In this document: piece after piece, positions 50,176 through 60,600 of the stretch
Numbering within the stretch: position 1 is the stretch's first letter
Layout of the letters: every line of letters starts with the position of its first letter
Notes under the pieces: generated by a model
Databases searched by the model: none
Seen by the model: the letters and a program-made list of their open reading frames with translations, nothing else
Told to the model about the DNA's origin: nothing
NCBI GenBank assembly: GCA_009746045.1
Contig: RPFO01000115.1
Location: 1,349,234-1,411,233 of the forward strand
Length of the DNA: 62,000 nucleotides
Reading direction: 5' to 3'
Origin: Mesostigma viride
Lineage: Eukaryota > Streptophyta > Mesostigmatophyceae > Mesostigmatales > Mesostigmataceae
Program-made: the position numbers and the translations under genes

Positions 50176-50911
50176 TTAATAAACACGTGACTGCGTCACG
50201 TGGGTGCCAATACAGAGTAAAGGAACCTTCAACCCTAGCTATATACACAGCGAGACTTGGAGGGAGGGCGCCCTAGCTTCTCTCACTGCCGCAAGTGGGC
50301 AGGCCACAGAGCGCTCTCTCCACGGCATGGTGCATCATACCGCCGGGGCGCAACACTGTGGGTGCAATACATGCAACCATAGCATACCCTGATACAAAGA
50401 CTCAGTAATGACCTACACTGGGAAAACCCTACACATATTCTGAGGACCTGTCGGAGCATCCTGTAAACCGTGCCGGACGTCTAGCTTAGCCGCCTGGCAG
50501 TCACATGTCTGTGAGTGTCCATGCCTCGGCGCCATACGTAAGCACCGTGAGGACGAGGACCTTGAAGAGCATGCGCTTACGGTGCTCGCCCAGGCCCTTT
50601 CAGCGCCAGTAGGTGGTGAGCGAACGGAGCCGGGCCCAGGCCAGGCCGATGCGGATGTCCACATCGTCGGCGGTGTCGGGGATCATGCTCCCTAACGTAC
50701 AGTTTGAAGCGATCACAAAACGGGACCTCCGTCCCGTCGCCGCAGGCGCGGCAGCGGCGGGCGACTGGAGGCCCCACTGATCACCATCGCCTCAGTTTTG
50801 ACACTAATCTCCAACCCCACCGCCCTCGCCTCCAAGCCCAGACAGTCCAGCCAGGTCTGAATGTGCTCGGGGCGCACGATGAGGGTGGTGTCATCCGCAT
50901 AAATCAGGTCG
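50176..50911 (-). mobile_element. LINE-C 3' fragment, copy 2 (736 bp)
   Basis: Sequence identical to copy 1 at 46776-47511. The tail is reduced to TTAAT next to the transposon. Upstream (higher coordinates) the reverse transcriptase continues at 52290-52510 once the retroelement at 50918-52289 is removed. Confidence 0.9.
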
Positions 50912-50917
50912 GCCAGG

Positions 50918-52289
50918 CGGTTGAATTGTAACATAACTCCGTTGGGAGTATATGTAGCACATAGCCCTTGAGAGGGGGCATATGGCCTATCATACATCCT
51001 AAGCTACTTCCTGCAAGGGTGGGGATGTAAAGGACCCTTGCTCTAGGTGCACCAGGGCACTTGCATCCCCATGATCTTCAAGCTATGCCCAGCGAAGGGG
51101 GAGCCTGTCATGGGGGGGAAGATCAGCAGAGCTATACAAAAAGGCTAGGGCATGGCGTCTCAGCAGAGAGTTACTCCCTGCATGGGCACAACATAGCTAA
51201 ATAAAGCTAGGCATCATCTGGAGTGTGGCACATCATAGGCACACATGTACATGATTAAATAAAGCGTGTGGCTTAGCTAGGATAGTGCCTCTAGGAGGCG
51301 TACATGTACATGGCCACGGTCTATCTATTCTACACTACTACTGCTGTATTCCCCTAAGCTGGGGCGTCTGGAGTCGTTGGGGCCGCGGGGGTCGCCTGCC
51401 AGGGCTTGTGGCCGACGTAGATGGCCGCCCCCTTCCAGTACACCGGCTGCCCCGCCTTGGTCTTCCGGAGCTGGAGGTAGGTGGGCCATAGCTCCCGTCG
51501 CCGTTGTTGCTGCGCCAGGGTCAAGTCGTCGTCAAGGGTGAAGAGAGTCTTCTCGAGCCGCTTGCGGCGTCGGAGAAAAGAAATCTTGTCCGCCGGGGTC
51601 TTAAAGGTGAGAAGGAGCGGGGGCGGCCCTGCCTTACCCCGCGCGCGGGGAAGGCGGTGGGCGACCAGGTCGATCTCACCAGTAAGGCCCATGCGACTAA
51701 GAATTTCTCTCTCAAACGCACGTGCAAGCTTCTCGGAATTCTCACCTTCCTCCATGTCGAGGTTCTTGACAATGACGTTAAGGCTGCGCTTGGCAAGCTC
51801 GGCCTCCTCGCGGAGGTCAAGCGTCTGCCGCTGGAGCTGGGCTGCGACGGCGGAGGTGGTGGAGGTGGTGTGCTGCTTAAGCATGTCCGCCCAGGTCGTG
51901 ATGGGAGGAGCATCGCCGGCCAGGCCAGCAGAGGTTGGCTTGGCGGCAATGTCCTTCACCGCCTGGGCGGTGAGGCCCGCGGTGTTCTGCAGGACCTCGA
52001 TAGCGATGGCATTATCCTTAAGACGTTGGTCAATGTCGCGGAGCTGGGCGGTGATGGAGTCGGTGGAGGCGGAGGGGGGGGGTGGAGGCGAGGAGGGTGG
52101 CGGTGGCGGTGGGGATGGTGGGGAGCTCAGCAGCCAGCGTGCGACCCACAGCTGCCACATCTGCAGCTAGGGGCGTCACGTGCTGTGAGATGGTTTCTTG
52201 GAGGTGGAGGAGGAAGGTGGATTCGGTCAAGGGGGAGGGGGTCCAGAGGTCCGTGACAGAGCGGTCAAGGATGGAAAAGAGACCTGGCG
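50918..52289 (-). mobile_element. ORF1-only retroelement copy D, family 1, 5'-truncated
   Basis: The flanks share GCCAGG (50912-50917 and about 52290-52295), a 6-bp target duplication. On the minus strand: partial ORF1 (52277-51354: LFSILDRSV.., ISQHVTPLAADVAAVGRTLA, coiled coil, RLPRARGKAGPPPLLLTF, DDDLTLAQQQRRRELWPTYL), full 3'UTR, hairpin (50931-50955) and a minimal GAATTG tail. The ORF1 is open from its truncation point to the stop, so this is a young copy. It is inserted within the LINE-C reverse-transcriptase gene. Confidence 0.87.
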
Positions 52290-52295
52290 GTTAGC

Positions 52296-52520
52296 CAGGT
52301 TCACCCCCGCCGTGCTCGCGCTCGTTAAGAATGTCCAAACCGGGCTCGAACCCCTGAATTAAGAGCCTGGTAAAACGCGCACGTGCCCGGCGCATGACGT
52401 GATCCACGACAATAATGTACAGATATGGGGACAGGACACAACCTAATTGCCACACCCCGTGGTGAAGGGGGAATGGTGCCAGGGGTGGTCCCTTCCGCAG
52501 TCCGCACTTAATTCTGCGTG
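52296..52520 (-). pseudogene. LINE-C reverse-transcriptase fragment upstream of copy D
   Basis: The minus strand reads GCVLSPYLYIIVVDHVMRRA and LLIQGFEPGLDI, a reverse-transcriptase block that normally lies shortly before the YADD box. Removing copy D and one target duplication joins it in frame to NLADLIYADD at 50911. Confidence 0.75.
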
Positions 52521-55080
52521 TGAGCCCTCATACAGTCGGCGAATGGCAGCAATAAACGCTGGTGGTAGGCCCGATCCAGAGCTAGGACCACCAGATGATG
52601 CCTAGCTTTATTTAGTTATGCTGTGCCCATCACATCACCTAAAAATGGCCTTTTTGGTTACATGGGGTCATATCTCCCACACATATAGTCAGATCGGGGT
52701 GCCTTTCTGGACTTAAGGTCCCCCTAGGACCCTGTTCACATCACATGCATAAATTGGGGGGCCAACTGAACTATTTTTAGCATCAAACCGTGACGTGGAA
52801 AAGTGCAAAAAACGATGTTTTCCAGGCATAAGGAGGCATAGCAGCCACACACAAGTAGTAAATGTAGTCCAATTCAGCTGGAAATGGTCATGCTTATTAA
52901 TTTACATCCAAAGACAAAGGCCGCCCTTAAGTATGCAATGTAGGACCAAACTATGTGCTATAATTCTGGCATACATGAGCCAAAACACCGTTTTAGTGGA
53001 TTATTTTCAAACTTATGAAGCCCCTGCCAGCAGATATGTGGCCCAATCATGCCAGAATTCGTCACATTAATAGCACAATACTTGAATTTACACTAGAACA
53101 CAAGTTGGACATATTAGGACCACTGCCGGCCCACTGAAAGTGACGGATGCAAGCAGAAATAGAGCGATTTTTGCCAAAATACTCCATATTCTGCGCCATT
53201 GTCTCGTAAAACTTTGCATTCTTCACTCAATTATCGTCATGGCTGTCATGGGATTCATATACATGCCACTGGGGCTGGATACATTAGCCAACACAGACTA
53301 AAAAAGCGATCATCAAGGGACAAAATCACCATCAATCACAGTAGATGCTGGCATTCGGAACAAGCACCATAGTGCCTACAAGCCTCAAGAAGGGGAGCTT
53401 GGCTGACCAGTCGTGCCTGTCGGCTGACCAGTCTCTTTTCTAAACGGGCCCCGCTCGGCAGCACACACAATCTCCTTTGCAGTACTTGGCCCACTCTGCT
53501 GGGCACCCCTGCTGTGCGTGTCTTATAGCAGCTAATCCAAATATATATCTGCCAGGTGCCTCTCTGCTACATGGAAATACAAAGCGCAATCAAGGACAGC
53601 AGTGGCTTGGGCTGCTATTCAATTGAGCTCAGCACCTAGCTGCTGTACAACATGATTCTGCATCAGTGCCTGTCCTAATTGCGCCCCCCCGCCCCCTTGC
53701 CATCATCGTCATGCTCATCATAGTCTTTGGAACGTGCACTGAACTCCAACCCTTGGACAGTCCATAGGTCATTAAGAATCTGTGCATGTAATGCTAGCTC
53801 TTCTCAGTTGAACTCATCTACCACCCTCTCATGGTCGTGTCATCTCTCATGTAATCCACCTAGGTTTATCGTGGCCACTGATCTTTCAGCCCCTCCTGAC
53901 ATCAAAATCTGGGCAAACACACTGTTGACATCGCCCTTCCTTTTTAGCCTGCATGGCTCCTCATGTTTATCCTTATCTCATCCCTCAACACACCTAGAAC
54001 TGTCTATTCATCCCCCTTGCATAGGCGGTGCATAACTGCGGCATGATGGGGGATTGCCAAAAATAGGTGTAAAATGCATGGGATGGCACGGGGAGGCTCA
54101 CACTCATCTTTACAATCACACTCATGTGCTAACAATGTCCCTCTCTGCTTTTGACACTGCATGCACATGCATTTCCTACCGGCTATATCAAGCCTTTAGT
54201 GTGGTTTGGTGCATCAAGAGAATGGCAGGTCAGCTGAGTGCATCAGACCACATTTGTGTTAAGTGTACGCTTGCAACGCTGTTTGCCCACCGCATGGAGC
54301 TCCCCTTTCGGACAGTGGCACAAGTAGCACTTACACCTTACTCCCAGCCGCTCACCCTGCCCATGCTAGCAACAAGAACAAATGCATGGTCCCCATCCCA
54401 ACGTAAGGTGCATCACATTGATGGCCCTGCCATCACCTAGCAGTGTGCCACCCCTCTCCACCTCAACCTACTCTGAAATGCCAGGGCCCCAACAAACCTT
54501 TCAAGACATGGCACTCCTCAAAGAAGGCAACCCCTCAAAGAAGGCGAGGCAGTTTAGGTCTAGGGGGGCTTTGGGTAAGTTAAAAGATGATAGAGTTCAC
54601 TAACACAGGCCACGGCAACGACAACCTGCTTCACCCGCTGCATCCATACATCACAAGCCATAAACTGCACAGCCTGGCATGATTGCCTAAGGGTCACGTG
54701 ATCCAAGATGCCCTTCAGGCTCACCCCAGCACACCGGCCCATCCTCACCACCCCACTGGTCATAGTCATCTACAGTGGCATCAAACTCCTCTAGGACAGA
54801 GTGCAGTAAAGGCAACATAGACGTCCTGACACAATTGAATAAGAACGTGGCTGCTACCTACTGCCCTTAAAAAAAATGTCGATTGCTTGCACACATACGC
54901 ATTCAATTCTTCAAGCAAGCATGCTAACACCTTCACAGCACATCCCAAGGTTGACATCCATCGAGCTTTGTCAACAAGCATGACTTCCTGATGCAAACTT
55001 AGCTGTCAAGCTAGGAGGAGGAAAGCTAGGTAAAGAGGTGAGATAGACCCCCCACAGCACCTTCCTGCACCAAAACCATG
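52521..55080. other. AT-rich, repeat-like region with no intact gene
   Basis: 52585-52630 repeats part of the family-1 3'UTR (CCAGATGATGCCTAGC). A minus-strand open stretch at 54996-54665 (VDKARWMSTLGCAVKVLACL, then EEFDATVDDYDQWGGEDGP in another frame) looks protein-like and may be a decayed transposase, but no family could be named. Confidence 0.35.
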
Positions 55081-55112
55081 ACAATATCATCCAGAGCTTG
55101 CTAAATACGTAC

Positions 55113-55451
55113 AGCTAACCGGTAGCAGGCGACCTTGCAGTCCAGGTTCAGCGCGAACATCTCGTGCCAGCACCCGGCGGAGATGGCGGACGCGACTATT
55201 TCGGGGAGCGGTGAACGGCTTGGAACACCGAAGGTATGCCGCGACAAAAGCCTGAAGTTTTTCTCGGAAATACACGCCTGGATGTGGATAAGGGCACCGT
55301 TGTCGTGCTTGTGCTTGCGTTGCGAGCAGGCAACCAGTGTTTCTTGCAGTGTCGAGCAGTAACAGATGGTGGCGCGAGAGCAATATGTGACTTTTAAATC
55401 ATGGCTACACAGCTTACACCTCCGCAGGCATGTTGGAACAAGCCCCGCCAT
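55113..55451 (-). CDS. Possible first exon of an unrecognised Cys-rich protein
   Basis: An open frame from MAGLVPTCLRRCKLCSHDLK to about residue 113, ending at a strong GTACGT donor. It contains CxxCKLC and several further Cys/His residues and reads LSRHTFGVPSRSPLPEIVAS near its end. No family recognised and no downstream exon identified. It could be chance. Confidence 0.25.
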
Positions 55452-56028
55452 GCCGTGAGCCGAAAAAAAGGAAGAAACGCATCAAGCAAGGACGGTCGTA
55501 AACGTCACGTACTGAAAACAGCAAAATCTGACCTGCCGGCAGTTAGTGCGACAGCCTGGAAAATGTGATTCGTTTCTCGAAAAACTGATTAGCGCTCGTG
55601 AAAGTAGACTTGAAGCCCATTCGGATTCGACCTTTTGGAAATTGTGAGCTTCCAACAAAAAAGTTTCCCCCACAATTAATAAACATGCATTTTCGCTGCC
55701 AATTCCAGATCTGGCCTACACAAAAAAACAGCGTCTCAGTTTGCGAATTATTTTGACGCATGAACATACGCGAATAATGTCTACCATGCATCATCGCAAA
55801 GCAGGAGAGTTTATGCGTCGTTTGCATCCATCGCAGCGACTTAACATGCATAATTGACTTATGACTGATATTCCGGCGGACATAGGGTCGACAGCCATGC
55901 GAGGTGGAATTTTTCTGGTCCCGTCGTCCTCAACGCGACGCGTTCGCGCCAAAATTCCCAGGATCTCATGTAACCGAACGGACCGATTTTAGGTGATGTG
56001 ACTACAGCGTCACATCAGCGTTCTGTAG
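55452..56028. other. No gene seen
   Basis: Intergenic sequence between the possible exon at 55113-55451 and the LINE fragment that follows. Nothing supported. Confidence 0.3.
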
Positions 56029-57030
56029 TCAGCATTCAGCAATCATGCGTCGCGCGGCTTGGCTCTTGGCGCAAGAACAATACAAGGTGTGGGACCCCGG
56101 GCCCAACAATGACAGGCCCACTGACGGCTTGGAGCTCCGTCTTCCATGCTCTCCCGGCTGGGACGCAACAGGGTGTTTACTTGCATTCCTCATCACGGTG
56201 ACCTTACAGTACTGTAGGGCTGGCACATCCGCCGCATACCGAACACGGACATGTTCGGGCGAATACCGAACATGTGCGGTGTTCGGGTCGGCAAAAATGT
56301 TCGGCCGAACATGTGCTGTTCGGGTTCGGGTCACCTGGAAAATGCAGAACATGTTCGTGTCCGTATTCGGGTCACCCTGGGAACCGGGCGAACATGTTCG
56401 CCACTGACCCGGTACCGAACATTTCTGGCGGAATCCCTGTAGTACCATCCAGTGATCCGACTAGGCAACGCTTCTCTGATGAAAAAGCGGCCTAGATTAG
56501 TCCGCCGACACGCTGGCAAGAGCAAAGCTGTTGTACGGTAGTAGAATTGTCTAAGCACGCCCGGACTAGTTTAGGTAATGATTACGCAATCATTATTAAT
56601 TTATTGCGTATTATGAAAAGTGACAACAAACTATGTATAGTTTCTCACTTATTTTAATTTATTTAATGAATTGTTCGTGTTCGGTAAAATGTTCGGGTAT
56701 GTTCGGGTTCGGGTTCGGGTCACTCAATCCTAAACAGTACATGTTCGTGTTCGTGTTCGGGTCACCTGGGAATGTACCGAACATGTTCGGGTTCGGGTTC
56801 GGGTACTCTCCCCAGGTGTTCGTGTTCGTGTCCGGGTCGAGAAAAGACCCGGATGTGCCAGCCCTACCTTACTGTACTGTACGCGCGTCACTTGGCTCCC
56901 CTGGTCACATAATGCTCCTTTCTAAACCTTTCACCTATCACACTACCCTCAGTGGGTAACCAACTGGTCGATACGTGGTACCTCTTAACCTAACGATATT
57001 CCTATTGGTTAATAAAAATACCCATTTACC
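56029..57030 (+). pseudogene. 5'-truncated relative of the 24-kb LINE, interrupted
   Basis: RRAAWLLAQEQYKVWDPGPN at 56046 matches the ORF2 C terminus of the intact LINE (RRYWLLAQEQHRVWDPGPNN). After a 652-bp insertion it resumes at 56880 with VTWLPWSHNAPF and a 3'UTR containing GGTTAATAAAAATACCCATT, similar to the intact element's 3'UTR. Confidence 0.85.
56215..56866. mobile_element. hAT-like non-autonomous element, 652 bp
   Basis: Perfect 16-bp terminal inverted repeats TAGGGCTGGCACATCC / GGATGTGCCAGCCCTA. The interior is dominated by GAACATGTTCGG and TTCGGGTTCGGG motifs. The TIR sequence and TTCGGG subterminal repeats resemble hAT elements. The flanks are CCTTACAGTACTG and CCTTACTGTACTG, longer than the usual 8-bp duplication. 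Confidence 0.7.
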
Positions 57031-57632
57031 CTTGATTTACCCGGAAAAATCCCACGCCGCACATGGGCCGCAGCAGTCAGCAGAGTCTGTAGTGGCCGAG
57101 GGCCGATATTCGGGCGGTATATATTAACGGAAAAGTAAGTATTAGTTACGGCAGCCGTGATCTGTGCTGTCAGAAACCACCTGGAAATTTATGTCTGCCG
57201 GAATGTCCGTCCACAGGAGTTGCACGCCACTAACTCCAAATTTATAATGTGCGGCGTGGGACTCATCAACAACAACAACAACAAACAGTGCTGTAAGCGG
57301 AACCACCCACACAACAACAACAAACAAATAATGGCGACCGTTAACTGTACTTACCAGAAAGATTTTTTAGCTATGCCAGCAGACAAGGCCGATGGCTCCA
57401 TGAGTCCTGGTCACATCATGTTTGAGGCCTCGGCTTTTACAAGCTTTTAGATATGGGGAACTTTTTACTAGGGGTAGGATTAGGCCATCGTATTCTGGAG
57501 TATGATAAGCCATCCATGAATGACTACTCTAGTTTGTACATTTTTCAGCTCTCCAACATGTCTGGGAAAATGCAGGACAGCAGACATGTGGTGCCGATGA
57601 GAAAAATTCTCTATACCATGGTTGTGTAGCTC
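57031..57632. other. Retroposon ends and upstream region of the coiled-coil gene
   Basis: TGTGCGGCGTGGGACTCATC(AAC)n at 57250-57285 is a (CAA)n-tailed retroposon end; CCCACGCCGCACATGGGC at 57050 is the same hairpin inverted. No intact gene. Confidence 0.45.
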
Positions 57633-60600
57633 ATGGACGCCTTACAACTGGACGAGGATGTCGAGAGCGTCCTTGATGCGACCGTGCAAGATGCACAAGA
57701 AGTGGTGCGTTCAAATTTTCCCAGCGTCTTCCCGATCCAACACAGAGAATACACCCACATGTGGTAAATAGTGACTTTGCAAGCGGGCGCCACGGCGTTT
57801 CTCATCGCTTGTCACTGCGTGTCATTTTTGTTGTGGTTGTTGGCCCATGCAGGAAGATATGCTTTTGCAAGAGCTCGAGCATCGCAACCAGTTACTATTG
57901 CGAGCTCGGGGTGTCATCACCAGCTTGCAGGTACTGCGAGGAGTTGTAGGCTTGCGTACCCACATGATTGCTTGAGCGTAAATCTAGACTCTCGCTACCT
58001 TCGCGTCTAATCGCTTTTATCAGGGTAAAAGGTATGATAATCCTAGCCGTCCCGAAGCACGCTGTCACCGTCACACTACGTGGTTTTCTCCCTGCTTCAT
58101 GGAGTCATGTTTTCACATTCCTGCGGGGCGATTTCATCCGTCCAAACTGTATGGTTTTCCATCTTTTGGTCAGATGAACTTACACCTAGTAAACCTGCAA
58201 CTTTGGCAGGCCTAAACTCTCTGTGTGTTTGGGATTGATTCAAAAGGGCCAAGGGCACTGCATGTTGAACGTCATGCTCTGGGTCTTCCTAGCACGCAGG
58301 TACCCCATCATGCCCCTCCCCCCTGCTTTTTCGTGAACCCCAAGGAACAGGAACCTTCTGGCTTACACGGGGGCCCAAGACAAGCAGGGGAGGGGCAACA
58401 TTGAGGTTGTCTCGTCCTAGTCTTATGGCGTGTTTCTTTTTGTTTGTTTTGTTTTTGCCCTTACTGGCTATTATCGAAAAGCTCATAGTGGTGGTTGTAT
58501 ATTTCGCTGCCACAAGATCATGCTGAAGGGTCATGCTCGCAGAGGCCACAGCGGTCATGCTGCAACGCCAGTTTTCGTGTTGAGAGAGGACAACCTGGTG
58601 TTGAGCACAGGAACTCCGGTATATCTTTAGCAGTCTATCGCAGTTTTTATCCTGAAGCTGCCCCGAGTTTTCATATGGCAACCATACTGTATCACAAGGC
58701 AACTGCGAGGAAAGCAATTACACCTGAAACTTGTGGTAGCTTATCTGGCGAAACTCCGGCGCTGCAATATTGACAGAAGCTAGAGATGTCAGCGCCGCAG
58801 CACTTTGTATCAACTTTTACGGGGGGCAGGGGGAACAACAGGGATGTGCCATCCTGTGGTCACGCATTCTGTGCCTGTACTCTGTAGAGGTGCATAGGTG
58901 ATTGTAGCCCATAAAAGGCATGATAGAGGCACCAAGCCATTGCTTCAAGGACGGTTATTAGGCTGTCTGCCATGCACGTCACAGCCTCACCCCCAGCTGC
59001 GCCATCCGCTTGTTAGAGTCGTATGGGGGTGATCCTCCTTGGGTGCATTCACGTTGGTGTCATGGGGTGCAATTGTGCCCACTGAAGCCTGTGCTGGTGC
59101 GTTCCCACAAAGGGATTGGCAGGTTTCCCGCTTGGCTTTCCATGCAACAGAGCTTCTCGCCAGCCAGACGTGTTTGAGGTTTTTTAGCACATGTATGGAG
59201 GCGCCGCATGTACTGCCAAGAACCCTGTCATCTGCTGCTCTGATTCTTCTTGGTTTTGTTTCTTTTTTGCCGCGGCGGCCAGGACCGTCTCTGTCAGCGT
59301 CTCTCGCAGCTTCATACCTGCCCACACTTCCCGTTGATGGCCATTGTTGTTGCGTTCCCTTGATCTGGCTACCTGCCCGCGACAACCGTCACATTTCTGC
59401 CCCCTGCCCCTCCCATCCGTCGCTGCACGGTACATCGTGTCCCTGCCACCTGCCACTGCCGCCCGTCACTACCAGGCCGACTACGAGACGCTCTACCAGG
59501 AGGCCGGCGCGGCTGCATTCCGCGACGCACGCCCACCCCCGCATGAAGACGTGGCGGTGCTTACAGACGACATCTCTTCCACGCTGTACGACAGTGAGTT
59601 TGGGCTGGGCATATTCGAGGGCGAGCCGTGTTCCCCCAGCGGATTTGACCGTGACCCCGGTGGCGCACGCGCACACACGGCAGGTGACACAGGTCCTGCC
59701 TCACAGCCCCAGCCGCAGCAGGTTTCCTCGTGGGGGCCTGGCGCGGCGGGAGCCGCGGTACCCCCCACCCGTGCCTCGATGGCCCCCCTGCGCGGCATGG
59801 CGCCGTTGCCAGTGCCTAAAGTGCTGGCCGGCTCATCGGGGCCTGGTGGCGGAAGCGGGTCATCTCCTATCAGCCCCCAACATCGCCGCGCGGTGCTTGG
59901 GGCTGGCGGCGTGTTCCTGCAGAAGTCTCACTCCATGCCGCTAGCTTCGCTGGCCCCCCTTGTGCTGCCGAAGGGGGGGGGCGTGCCCGCTGGCCCTCGC
60001 TCGCCCCATCTCAAGGCAGACGTCGTTGGGTCGCTGCGGCCATCCCCCCTGGGGGTGGTCTCCCCTACCGCGGAGGAGTGGGGTGCTGTGGACCATGGGT
60101 TTGGGGCCAGCCCCGTGGAGGAGGGCGCCGAGGGCAGCCCTGGTGAGGAGGGGCGACCAGATGGGGACCGCTGGGTGGGCGTGGCCGAGTTCGGTGCTGG
60201 GTCGAGACTCACGGCCCCGCGCGTGTCTTCTTCTGGCGCGCGCGGCCAGAGACAGGGTGACAGAACGAAGCCCAGTCGGGATGCTGGTGGCAGTAAAGCC
60301 ACAGGTGCAGGGGACGCGGGGGGAGGGGACCGTGGGCCGGAGAGGGGGGAACCACACACGGGCGGCCAGGGCTTCGCGCCCGATGCACCAACCGGTACTA
60401 GGGTGACAGATGACGCAAGTGCAGGCATGGTGAGGGCAGGGGGTGCCGGTAGCCGGGGCTCAGGGGCCCTGGAGCGGCGAGGTGGAGACCAAGTGGCAGG
60501 GGACGTTGATGGCAGAAGGATGGGGCCGCAGGGCGCGGAGGTTGTGCAATCTAATATCAAGGAGACAAACAGCGCAGGCCAGAAATCGGGAGAATCCGGA

